From JAVWPP01 sp036635835 (GTDB lineage: Bacteria > Bacillota > Clostridia > TANB77 > CAG-465), in contig JAVWPP010000001.1 in NCBI GenBank assembly GCA_036635835.1, forward strand, positions 136,506 to 200,505: a stretch of DNA of 64,000 bases, in the 5' to 3' direction. The position numbers and the translations under genes were made by a program. The notes below the pieces were generated by a model, which was not told where the DNA came from, ran no database searches, and was given only the letters and a program-made list of their open reading frames with translations. Positions 58,208-64,000 of the stretch are shown here, in pieces (positions within the stretch are counted from its first letter, which is position 1; every line of letters starts with the position of its first letter).

Positions 58208-59434
58208 CTAATTTCCTCCTTTTAATAGATACATTTGTTGTATTTCTACATTTTTTGCTACATCTATAACCTCTTGCAACGATATGTTTTGTATGTTTTC
58301 TATCATATTTTGTATACTTACTGTTTTTCCGTAACAAAGTTTGTTATAAAAATAGTACCTTGCTATACTTTCTGTAGAATTGCAGTAATCGTAAAACTCA
58401 GCTATTAAGTATTTTTTAGCAGTAGCAAACTCATTTTCAGTTATATTTCCATTTTTCATTTCATTAATTTGCTTAAATATTATTTTTTTTGCACTTTCAT
58501 AATTTTCACTATTTATTCCTGTATATATTACAAGTTCTCCTTTGAATCTTCTAAATATTGAATTTATATAGTATGATAAACTTGCTTTTTCTCTAACTTC
58601 CTGAAATAATTTAGAACTTGGATTTTGGCCAAGTATGCTATTATATACGAAATATTTATATGAATCTTCTACATTATATTTTTTTATTTTTCCACCTAAT
58701 ACTAGCACTGATTGACTACTATCTGCTTTTTCTATAGTTTCTGATAGTTTTTCTTTTATATTATTTTGCATAACATTATCATATTTATATGAATTTAATT
58801 TGACATTATCTTTTATTAAATCAATCATATAATCTTCTACATTGCCTGCAAGTACTACCTCTACATTTGCATCTTTTAAAACTTTTAAATATTGCTTATA
58901 TGCGCTTTCTGGGGTTACTTTATCTAAGTTTTCTTTGTCTCCATATAAGTAACTACTTGATGGTTCGCCTTGGTCTAAAATCTCTTCTAGTTTGGATACT
59001 GCATATACTTTTTTGTTTTCTTTTCTTTCTTTTAGTTTATCTTCTATAAGTGCTTTTTGCCTTGCTACTATTTTAGGATCTAAAGCATTATTTTCTACGT
59101 ATGGATTATATATTATTTCTAAAAATACTTCTAATGCTTTTTTAAATACATTTTCTTTACTTGGTAAAAACGTAGAATTTAAGCATTCCATTCTAAATTC
59201 AATATTATATAGATCCCCAAGTATCTCAACGCGTGCTCCATATGAACTATCGTATAGGTCTGAAAAAATTAGATCAATTTCTCTTTCTGTTATATATTTT
59301 GCGCTTTTTTTCGTTATTGTGCTTGCCCATATTACATTATTTGAAATTTCACTTTTTATAATAGGCAATAGAAAATTTATAGATAAATATATGCCTTTAA
59401 ATTTTTTGTCTTTAATTATTTGTAAGTTATTCAT
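58208..59434 (-). CDS. ymfF: M16-family peptidase-like protein YmfF-like (no zinc motif)
   Basis: A 408-residue M16 homologue without an HxxEH motif, so the non-catalytic half that pairs with YmfH. Conserved surroundings such as SSYGARVEILGDLYNIEF and LVLGGKIKKYNVEDSYKYFVYNSILG are visible. GGAGG lies 6 bases before the ATG. A hairpin with a U run sits directly before that site, which may lower read-through from yqeY. Confidence 0.82.
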   Translation of the reverse strand: MNNLQIIKDKKFKGIYLSINFLLPIIKSEISNNVIWASTITKKSAKYITEREIDLIFSDLYDSSYGARVEILGDLYNIEFRMECLNSTFLPSKENVFKKALEVFLEIIYNPYVENNALDPKIVARQKALIEDKLKERKENKKVYAVSKLEEILDQGEPSSSYLYGDKENLDKVTPESAYKQYLKVLKDANVEVVLAGNVEDYMIDLIKDNVKLNSYKYDNVMQNNIKEKLSETIEKADSSQSVLVLGGKIKKYNVEDSYKYFVYNSILGQNPSSKLFQEVREKASLSYYINSIFRRFKGELVIYTGINSENYESAKKIIFKQINEMKNGNITENEFATAKKYLIAEFYDYCNSTESIARYYFYNKLCYGKTVSIQNMIENIQNISLQEVIDVAKNVEIQQMYLLKGGN

Positions 59435-59446
59435 CTTTTCCTCCTA

Positions 59447-59475
59447 AAAATAGCAAAGAACACTATATTCTTTGC
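59447..59475 (-). terminator. Hairpin after yqeY, just before the ymfF Shine-Dalgarno
   Basis: Eight-bp stem GCAAAGAA / TTCTTTGC with a 7-base loop, followed by TATTTTT and then AGGAGG of ymfF. It can act as a partial terminator within the operon. Confidence 0.55.
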
Positions 59476-59481
59476 CACATT

Positions 59482-59925
59482 TTAAACTAATAATTTTTTT
59501 ACTATGTCACTAACTAATTTACCATCTGCTTTTCCAACAACTAATGGTTTTATTTCTTTCATTACTTTTCCCATTTCTCTAGGTGTTGAAGCACCTGTTG
59601 CAGCAATTGCATTTTTAACTAGTTCTGTTATTTCATCTTCTGTAAGCTGAGCTGGTAAATATTTTTCAATATATCCTATTTCCTCTTCTAAACTTTCAAC
59701 TATATCTTTTCTATCTGTTTTTTCATATTCTTTCTTAGCTTCTTTTCTTTTTTTCATTTCTCTTGCTACAATTTCAATTATTTCATCGTCTGTAAGCACC
59801 TTTTGGTCATCTTTTTCTACTTGTAATATTGCAGCTCTTACTAAAGTAACAGTATCTTTTTTTATTTGATTTTTATTTCTCATTGCATCTTTCAAATCTA
59901 TCATTAATTCTTCTTTTATATTCAT
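59482..59925 (-). CDS. yqeY: YqeY/GatB-like domain protein
   Basis: A 147-residue helical protein with the YqeY pattern: MNIKEELMIDLKDAMRNKN, then EIIEIVAREMKKRKEAKKEYEK and YLPAQLTEDEI, ending GKADGKLVSDIVKKLL. The domain matches the tRNA-binding tail of GatB, but no amidotransferase part is present. Its cellular role is unclear. It starts one base after the rpiB stop and belongs to the phosphatase-rpiB-yqeY unit. Confidence 0.93.
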   Translation of the reverse strand: MNIKEELMIDLKDAMRNKNQIKKDTVTLVRAAILQVEKDDQKVLTDDEIIEIVAREMKKRKEAKKEYEKTDRKDIVESLEEEIGYIEKYLPAQLTEDEITELVKNAIAATGASTPREMGKVMKEIKPLVVGKADGKLVSDIVKKLLV

Positions 59926-59926
59926 T

Positions 59927-60367
59927 TTATTTCTCCATTTCTAATTTATCTATTCTTTTTTGGTGTCTACCGCCTTCAAAGTCTGTATTTAAATATATAT
60001 GTATAATTGCTTTAACCTTGTCAAAATCTTTGCCTATACTAGTTCTTGCACCTAGACACAGCATATTTAAATTGTTATGTTTTCTAGCCATTTCAGCTGT
60101 AAACTCATCATAACATATTGAAGCTCTTATACCTTTTACTTTATTACTTGCTATACTCATGCCTATTCCAGTGCCACATATTGCTATTCCTCTAGAGTTA
60201 TTATTAATTACTTTACGGCATAATTCTTTTGCTACATCTGGATAATCTACATTATCTCCTTCTATTTTAGTTATATCTACTTCGTATCCGTTTTCTATTA
60301 AATATTTTCTAACATATTCTAATAGCTCTACTCCAGCATGATCTGAGCCTATATAAATTTTATTCAT
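59927..60367 (-). CDS. rpiB: Ribose-5-phosphate isomerase B
   Basis: Interconverts ribose 5-phosphate and ribulose 5-phosphate. The 146-residue product has YIGSDHAGVELLEYV and the GIAICGTGIGMSIASNKVKGIRA loop with the active-site Cys. ARKHNNLNMLCLGAR and GGRHQKRI complete the family pattern. A LacB-type galactose isomerase is less likely by length and motif. It overlaps the phosphatase gene by 8 bases. Confidence 0.92.
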   Translation of the reverse strand: MNKIYIGSDHAGVELLEYVRKYLIENGYEVDITKIEGDNVDYPDVAKELCRKVINNNSRGIAICGTGIGMSIASNKVKGIRASICYDEFTAEMARKHNNLNMLCLGARTSIGKDFDKVKAIIHIYLNTDFEGGRHQKRIDKLEMEK

Positions 60368-60833
60368 TTTCTTTCTCCTTTAAGTTACTAAAAAAAATAT
60401 CTATACATCTTATTATTTCTTCTGCAGTTTTTACATATATATCTGAATTATATCCCCATGGATCATCTACATCTATATATTCTAGATTTCCATACGCTAG
60501 TTGTTTTAATGTAAATATTTTTTCTTTTAACTTTGGGTATAACTCTTTTAAAAGTTTTTTATGCATAGCTGTCATTACTACAATATAGTCTGCTTGCTCT
60601 ATTAGGCTATTTTTAAGAGATGTTGCTCTATGAAACTGTAAATTAACATCAAATTTTTTCATAGCGTTAATTGCATTTTCTGTTGCTTTTTCGCCTTCTA
60701 CAGCATATATGCCGGCAGATTCAATATAGTATTCATTTGGGTTTTTACTATTGTTAGCTAATTTTTGTGTATAATACTGTGCCATTGGACTTCTGCATAC
60801 ATTGCCAGTACATATATAAGTTATTCTAGTCAC
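60360..60833 (-). CDS. Low-molecular-weight protein phosphatase
   Basis: Family of tyrosine- or arginine-phosphatases. The 157-residue product has the P-loop CTGNVCRSP at about residues 8-16 and the acid-base Asp in DDPWGYN (about 123). In B. subtilis YwlE (protein-arginine phosphatase) the residue before the second Cys is Thr; tyrosine phosphatases have Ile. Here it is Val, so the substrate cannot be decided. No mcsB kinase is in the window. It heads the rpiB-yqeY unit; promoter at 60858-60886. Confidence 0.92.
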   Translation of the reverse strand: MTRITYICTGNVCRSPMAQYYTQKLANNSKNPNEYYIESAGIYAVEGEKATENAINAMKKFDVNLQFHRATSLKNSLIEQADYIVVMTAMHKKLLKELYPKLKEKIFTLKQLAYGNLEYIDVDDPWGYNSDIYVKTAEEIIRCIDIFFSNLKEKENE

Positions 60834-60857
60834 ACATTTTTCCTCCTGATTTTTCTT

Positions 60858-60886
60858 AGTTTATCACAAATCGAGATAAAAATCAA
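60858..60886 (-). promoter_or_regulatory. Promoter of the phosphatase-rpiB-yqeY unit
   Basis: TTGATT (60886-60881), 17 bases, TAAACT (60863-60858) on the minus strand. Confidence 0.65.
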
Positions 60887-60905
60887 ACAAAAAAATTGTT
60901 TCTTT

Positions 60906-60937
60906 TGTAATGTTACAGTTTGATTACAATTGTTACA
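60906..60937. repeat. Cluster of TTACA half-sites
   Basis: TGTAA (60906-60910) and TTACA at 60912, 60924 and 60933, with one pair forming TGTAA-T-TTACA-like dyad symmetry. It lies about 20 bases upstream of the phosphatase promoter, so an operator is possible. The stretch 60938-61046 around it shows no gene. Confidence 0.35.
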
Positions 60938-61046
60938 TTGATGTGTATTTTTCTATATTGTTTTTTCTTTTTATGTTTTATTTTGTATATGCAGATTTAT
61001 ATTCCTTTATAGAAGAGTAGCAATATAAGTTTTATCTCTCTATTTC

Positions 61047-61075
61047 TTGGCATGACGCTTGCGGTAGCCTATAAT
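61047..61075 (+). promoter_or_regulatory. Promoter of the tiny transcription unit (sigma-A, sigma-54-like overlap)
   Basis: TTGGCA (61047-61052), 17 bases, TATAAT (61070-61075), a good housekeeping promoter. The same bases also read TTGGCATG-N4-TTGC, with the GG and GC exactly 10 bases apart as in sigma-54 promoters. Sigma-A is the simpler explanation. Confidence 0.65.
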
Positions 61076-61120
61076 ATACTCACAAGAAATTATTATACAC
61101 TATCAATTATAGGTGTTAAA

Positions 61121-61207
61121 ATGACCTATTTATCTTATTTTATATTTCTAAACAAAGATATGCAAGATGCTTATTTATTTTCAGATAATATCAACTTTGC
61201 ATATTAG
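61121..61207 (+). CDS. Putative 28-residue peptide
   Basis: A short frame opening MTYLSYFIFLNKDM and ending with Tyr, preceded by AGGTG at 5 bases, about 40 bases after a strong promoter and followed by hairpins. It has a hydrophobic, aromatic N-terminal half (Tyr/Phe/Ile-rich) and a polar end. Nothing proves translation; the unit could instead be a small regulatory RNA. No toxin family is recognised. It lies between the phosphatase gene and the tRNA-Ser genes. Confidence 0.4.
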   Translation: MTYLSYFIFLNKDMQDAYLFSDNINFAY

Positions 61208-61232
61208 ATGAGCCAGAAAATAGTAAATAAAT

Positions 61233-61260
61233 AAGCTAAGAGAAGTATTTCTCTTAGCTT
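61233..61260. repeat. Perfect 12-bp hairpin after the 28-residue frame
   Basis: AAGCTAAGAGAA / TTCTCTTAGCTT with a 4-base loop. On the minus strand it is followed by ATTTATTT, so it may assist termination after tRNA-Ser(GCT); on the plus strand there is no U run. Confidence 0.5.
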
Positions 61261-61271
61261 GAAAATATAAA

Positions 61272-61320
61272 AAACCGAACTCTAAGCCGTTTATGACAAT
61301 AAAGTTCGGTTTGTTTTTGT
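61272..61320. terminator. Terminator of the tiny unit, shared with tRNA-Ser(GCT)
   Basis: 10-bp stem AAACCGAACT / AGTTCGGTTT with a long loop; T-rich tracts follow on the plus strand (GTTTTTGTTT) and on the minus strand. Confidence 0.7.
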
Positions 61321-61321
61321 T

Positions 61322-61412
61322 TGGCGGAAGGTGAGGGATTCGAACCCTCGCTGCCCTTACGAACACTAACTGTTTAGCAAACAATCCCCTTCAACCACTT
61401 GGGTAACCCTCC
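61322..61412 (-). tRNA. tRNA-Ser (anticodon GCT)
   Basis: 91 bases with encoded CCA and the long variable arm of serine tRNAs. The acceptor GGAGGGT pairs with ACCTTCC, and the loop TTGCTAA gives anticodon GCT. It reads AGC and AGU. Confidence 0.94.
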
Positions 61413-61445
61413 AAAACAATTTATAACTTTTTTATTTTTTTATAT

Positions 61446-61485
61446 AATAGATTCTTAAAATTAGTATATTGTTTAAGAATCTATT
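61446..61485. repeat. Perfect 14-bp inverted repeat between the tRNA-Ser genes
   Basis: AATAGATTCTTAAA / TTTAAGAATCTATT with a 12-base loop and no U run. It may be an operator, a processing site or part of the tRNA-Ser(GCT) promoter region. Confidence 0.45.
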
Positions 61486-61489
61486 AATA

Positions 61490-61515
61490 TAAAAACGGAA
61501 GCATATGCCACCGTT
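61490..61515 (-). terminator. Terminator of tRNA-Ser(TGA)
   Basis: Stem AACGG / CCGTT enclosing the palindrome GCATATGC, followed by TTTTAT on the minus strand. Confidence 0.65.
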
Positions 61516-61524
61516 ATATTTGAT

Positions 61525-61613
61525 TGGCGGAGGAGGTAGGATTCGAACCAACGGTGCCTTTCGACATCACTAGTTTTCAAGACTAGCTCCTTAAACCACT
61601 CGGACACTCCTCC
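61525..61613 (-). tRNA. tRNA-Ser (anticodon TGA)
   Basis: 89 bases with encoded CCA and a long variable arm. The acceptor GGAGGAG pairs with CTCCTCC, the anticodon arm CTAGT-CTTGAAA-ACTAG gives TGA. It reads UCA and, by wobble, other UCN codons. Confidence 0.94.
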
Positions 61614-61758
61614 ACAACTCAACTACATTAATATTATAACAATTTTTTTGAAAATGTCAATAGTTTTAATGCTTTTTTTTGTTTTTTTTACGTTTTTCTA
61701 AATTTTCACTCATTGCACCATATTTAAAATCTAAACTAGGTGCAAATAAGTGAATATT

Positions 61759-62655
61759 TTAATCAATGTTTATATCTAATTTATCTATTATTCTAGTTAA
61801 TTCATCATTGTTAAAATACTGAATAACTATTTTACCTTTGTTTCTTTGAGCATCTATTTTTACTTTTGTAGCAAAATATCTATTTAATTCATCTTCAACT
61901 CTTTGAATAGCCACAGATTTTTTAGTTTCCTTTTTAACAGGTTTATCTTTCTTGCTATATACTAGCTTCTCCACTTCTCTAACTGTTAACTTTTCAGCAA
62001 TTATTTTTTCTGCTAAAGCAATTTGCGCAGATGGTTCAGGTAATGCAAGTAACGCCCTCGCCTGTGCTTCTACAAGCTTTCCTTCTACTAGTTTATCCAT
62101 TACTTCTTCCGGTAATCTAAGCAATCTAAGAGTGTTAGAAACTGTAGACATGTTTTTACCTGTTATATTAGCTACTTCCTGCATATTATATCCGTCAATA
62201 TCCATTAAATCTTTTATAGCTTTTGCTACTTCTATCGCATTTAGATCTTCTCTTTGAATGTTTTCAATAAGTGCAACTTGTTTCTTTTTTGTATCTGTGT
62301 AATCTTTAAGAATTGCTGGTATTGTTTTTAAACCAGCTAATTTTGCCGCTCTCCATCTTCTTTCACCAGCTACAATTGTATATGAACTATCCATTTTAAC
62401 AACAAGTATAGGTTGTATTACACCATGAATTTTTATAGATTCTGATAATTCTTCTAGCTTTTCTTTATCAAAAGATTTACGTGGCTGGTTTAACATTGGC
62501 TCAACATCCATGATATTCAGCTCTATTACCTTATCTATGTAATCTACTTTTTCTGTTTTAACTTCCTTAGCTCGTGTATTATTTGTGATTTCTTTTACTG
62601 TTTCTACATTTTCATCAAAAAATGCACCTAGCCCTCTCCCTAATCCTTTAGACAT
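61759..62655 (-). CDS. parB: Chromosome partitioning protein ParB (Spo0J)
   Basis: CTP-dependent DNA clamp that loads at parS near the origin and recruits SMC. The 298-residue product has LNQPRKSFDKEKLEELSESIK, the CTP-binding motif GERRWRAAK (about residues 97-105) and ENIQREDLNAIE. A helix-turn-helix (MQEVANITGKNMSTVSNTLRLL, about 156-178) and a C-terminal dimer domain follow. It lies 2 bases after parA. Confidence 0.96.
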   Translation of the reverse strand: MSKGLGRGLGAFFDENVETVKEITNNTRAKEVKTEKVDYIDKVIELNIMDVEPMLNQPRKSFDKEKLEELSESIKIHGVIQPILVVKMDSSYTIVAGERRWRAAKLAGLKTIPAILKDYTDTKKKQVALIENIQREDLNAIEVAKAIKDLMDIDGYNMQEVANITGKNMSTVSNTLRLLRLPEEVMDKLVEGKLVEAQARALLALPEPSAQIALAEKIIAEKLTVREVEKLVYSKKDKPVKKETKKSVAIQRVEDELNRYFATKVKIDAQRNKGKIVIQYFNNDELTRIIDKLDINID

Positions 62656-62657
62656 AT

Positions 62658-63443
62658 CTATTGCTCCTCCTCTTTTTTAATATTTTTATTTAAATCCATT
62701 AATTCTTTTGCAAGTTTTTTATATGTATCCGCACCTTTTGAATCTGCATCATACAATGTTATTGGTAATCCATGACTTGGAGCTTCACTTAATCTAATAT
62801 TTCTTGGGATTATTGTTTGAAAAACTTTATTTCCAAAATATTTTTCTACTTCTTCTGCTACTTGATTTGATAAATTTGTTCTTGGATCAAACATAGTTAG
62901 CACTACACCTTCTACAATTAGATTAGGATTTAAGTGCCTTTGTACTAATCTAACTGTATTCATTAGCTGTCCTAGTCCCTCTAATGCATAATATTCGCAC
63001 TGTATTGGTACTAGTATACTATCTGACGCTGTAAAAGAATTAAGTGTAATAAGTCCTAATGATGGTGGACAATCGATTATAACATAATCATAATCGGCTT
63101 TTACTTCATCTATTGCATATTTTAATCTTGTTTCTCTTGAAACCATAGGAACTAATTCAATTTCTGCACCTGCTAAATCTATATTAGCTGGACATACATC
63201 CAATTTTTTCACAACTGTTTCACAAAGAGTATCTTTTATGCTTACATCATTTACCAAAACGTCGTATACAGAATTTTTATCTGTTGCATCTACTCCAAGT
63301 CCACTTGTTGCGTTTCCTTGCGGATCCACATCAACTAATAACACTTTTTTTCCTTTTTGAGCAATACATGCACTTAGATTTACTGCTGTTGTTGTTTTTC
63401 CTACTCCGCCTTTTTGATTAGCTATTGATATAACTTTTCCCAC
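62658..63443 (-). CDS. parA: Chromosome partitioning ATPase ParA (Soj)
   Basis: Deviant Walker ATPase that works with ParB and, in B. subtilis, regulates DnaA. I place the start at the GTG at 63443 (MGKVISIANQKGGVGKTT), 4 bases after GAGGTGAT; the frame is open 19 codons further without a good site. The 261-residue product has KGGVGKTT at about 11-18, VDVDPQGNATSGLG and DYVIIDCPPSLGLITLN. Length is normal. Confidence 0.96.
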   Translation of the reverse strand: MGKVISIANQKGGVGKTTTAVNLSACIAQKGKKVLLVDVDPQGNATSGLGVDATDKNSVYDVLVNDVSIKDTLCETVVKKLDVCPANIDLAGAEIELVPMVSRETRLKYAIDEVKADYDYVIIDCPPSLGLITLNSFTASDSILVPIQCEYYALEGLGQLMNTVRLVQRHLNPNLIVEGVVLTMFDPRTNLSNQVAEEVEKYFGNKVFQTIIPRNIRLSEAPSHGLPITLYDADSKGADTYKKLAKELMDLNKNIKKEEEQ

Positions 63444-63563
63444 GACTATCACCTCAGCTGTATTATATACTATTTTAAGCAAAAAAAAAAGCCAAAACAT
63501 CTAAAAAGTTGTTTTTTCTTTTTCTTTTTTCACAAAAAACTCTACGTGAAAACTTATTTCTCA

Positions 63564-64000
63564 TTAAATAGGTTCTTTCTTTATTTTACCGAATATTCTC
63601 GGATATTTATTGTCGTTTTTTTTGCTTTTTTTAGCCTCTATTATTGTATGTGAAATTTCTTTTTCTAATGTATATTCTATTATGTTTATATTTTCTAAAC
63701 TTAGTACTTTAAAAGCTTTTTTTGCATTATCTAATTCTTCTTTTATAGAAGAACCTTTCATAAATAAAGCTGTTCCTCCTACTTTTAAATATGGAACATT
63801 GAATTCAGCTAATATGTTAAGTGCTGCTACTGCTCTAGATATTACTACATCAAAAGTTTCTCTGTAGTTTGCGTCGTGAGAGAGTTCTTCAGCTCTTGCA
63901 TGTACTGTAACTACGTTTTTCAAATTCAACTGTTTTACTACTTCATTAAGAAAATTTATTCTTTTATTTAAACTGTCTAATAAAGTTATTTTTACATCAC
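63564..64000 (-). CDS. rsmG: 16S rRNA m7G527 methyltransferase RsmG (N-terminus cut by window edge)
   Basis: RsmG (GidB) methylates G527 of 16S rRNA. The frame runs through the right edge, starting inside VKITLLDSLNKRINFLNEVV and continuing to VHARAEELSH, DVVISRAVAAL and FMKGSSIKEEL, all family motifs; the SAM-binding N-terminal part lies outside. The gene normally lies next to parA-parB near the origin, as here. Confidence 0.93.
   Translation of the reverse strand, partial: DVKITLLDSLNKRINFLNEVVKQLNLKNVVTVHARAEELSHDANYRETFDVVISRAVAALNILAEFNVPYLKVGGTALFMKGSSIKEELDNAKKAFKVLSLENINIIEYTLEKEISHTIIEAKKSKKNDNKYPRIFGKIKKEPI

Noticed and set aside
58208..59434. Decayed M16 peptidase
   Set aside because: Lack of HxxEH is normal for the non-catalytic YmfF half, and the frame is intact.
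61047..61062. Sigma-54 promoter
   Set aside because: The match is exact in spacing, but the same bases form a good sigma-A promoter with a perfect -10 box, and no sigma-54 activator or rpoN is in the window. Kept only as a remark.
61181..61384. Minus-strand 67-codon frame
   Set aside because: It runs through tRNA-Ser(GCT) and the terminator, so it is not a gene.
63541..63556. parS-like site (ACGTGAAA half) between rsmG and parA
   Set aside because: Only the right half matches the 16-base parS consensus; the left half does not.

Overview
The window is about 64 kb of AT-rich chromosome (about 30% GC by eye) from a spore-forming, Gram-positive member of the Clostridia. The evidence is the set of sporulation genes (yabG, spmA, spmB, cwlD), Firmicute-type division and lipid genes (divIVA, sepF, fapR-plsX-acpP), strong GGAGG ribosome-binding sites with frequent GTG/TTG starts, and textbook -35/N17/-10 promoters. 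Species cannot be named from the sequence. Most genes lie on the minus strand. The right end carries rsmG-parA-parB, which usually flank the replication origin. No IS element, prophage, CRISPR array or rRNA gene was seen.

Layout. 1-1.5 kb: start of the S10 ribosomal operon (rpsJ, truncated rplC) on the minus strand, divergent from rpsT. 1.6-18.4 kb: yabG; a two-TM small protein with valS; a mutS-mutL-miaA-hlyD-like-sepF-divIVA block; rnc with an Elp3-like radical SAM gene; fapR-plsX-acpP; an orphan membrane protein. 18.4-22.9 kb: rpsL-rpsG-fusA-tuf. 23-37 kb: a MurE-like ligase, a transglutaminase-like protein, prfA, a stand-alone VirD4-type coupling ATPase with two unknown partners, comEA, a D,D-carboxypeptidase, cvpA, a DUF5711-like protein, rarA and a split transketolase. 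37-45 kb: rpoB-rpoC with a remarkable leader, then a small zinc ribbon gene. 45-49.5 kb: spmA-spmB, an FTR-like mini protein, two tRNA-Arg genes, tadA, cwlD, a TIM-barrel protein and a YlbF-family protein. 49.6-56.7 kb: the accessory region. 56.9-64 kb: ymfF-ymfH, yqeY, rpiB, a low-molecular-weight phosphatase, a tiny transcription unit, two tRNA-Ser genes and parA-parB-rsmG.

The most unusual region is 49.6-56.7 kb. A tightly overlapping minus-strand operon encodes a VirB4-like ATPase split into two genes, a TadZ/CpaE-like ATPase, a CpaF/TadA-like secretion ATPase, a TadB-like membrane protein and an unknown helical protein. Three small genes are transcribed divergently, the last with a C-terminal membrane anchor. 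It looks like a hybrid of Tad pilus and type IV secretion machinery with no visible pilin, prepilin peptidase or relaxase. The CpaF-like gene carries a clear +1 frameshift, and two genes of the locus appear to start at AUA. A VirD4-type ATPase operon 20 kb away could be its coupling partner; that link is inference.

Several leaders look regulatory. The rpoB leader has a five-codon leader ORF and three mutually exclusive pairing segments that can hide the rpoB start. The rpsJ leader looks like a terminator/antiterminator attenuator. The rnc leader holds a perfect 14-bp stem between the Shine-Dalgarno sequence and the start codon. The rpsL-rpsG gap is structured.
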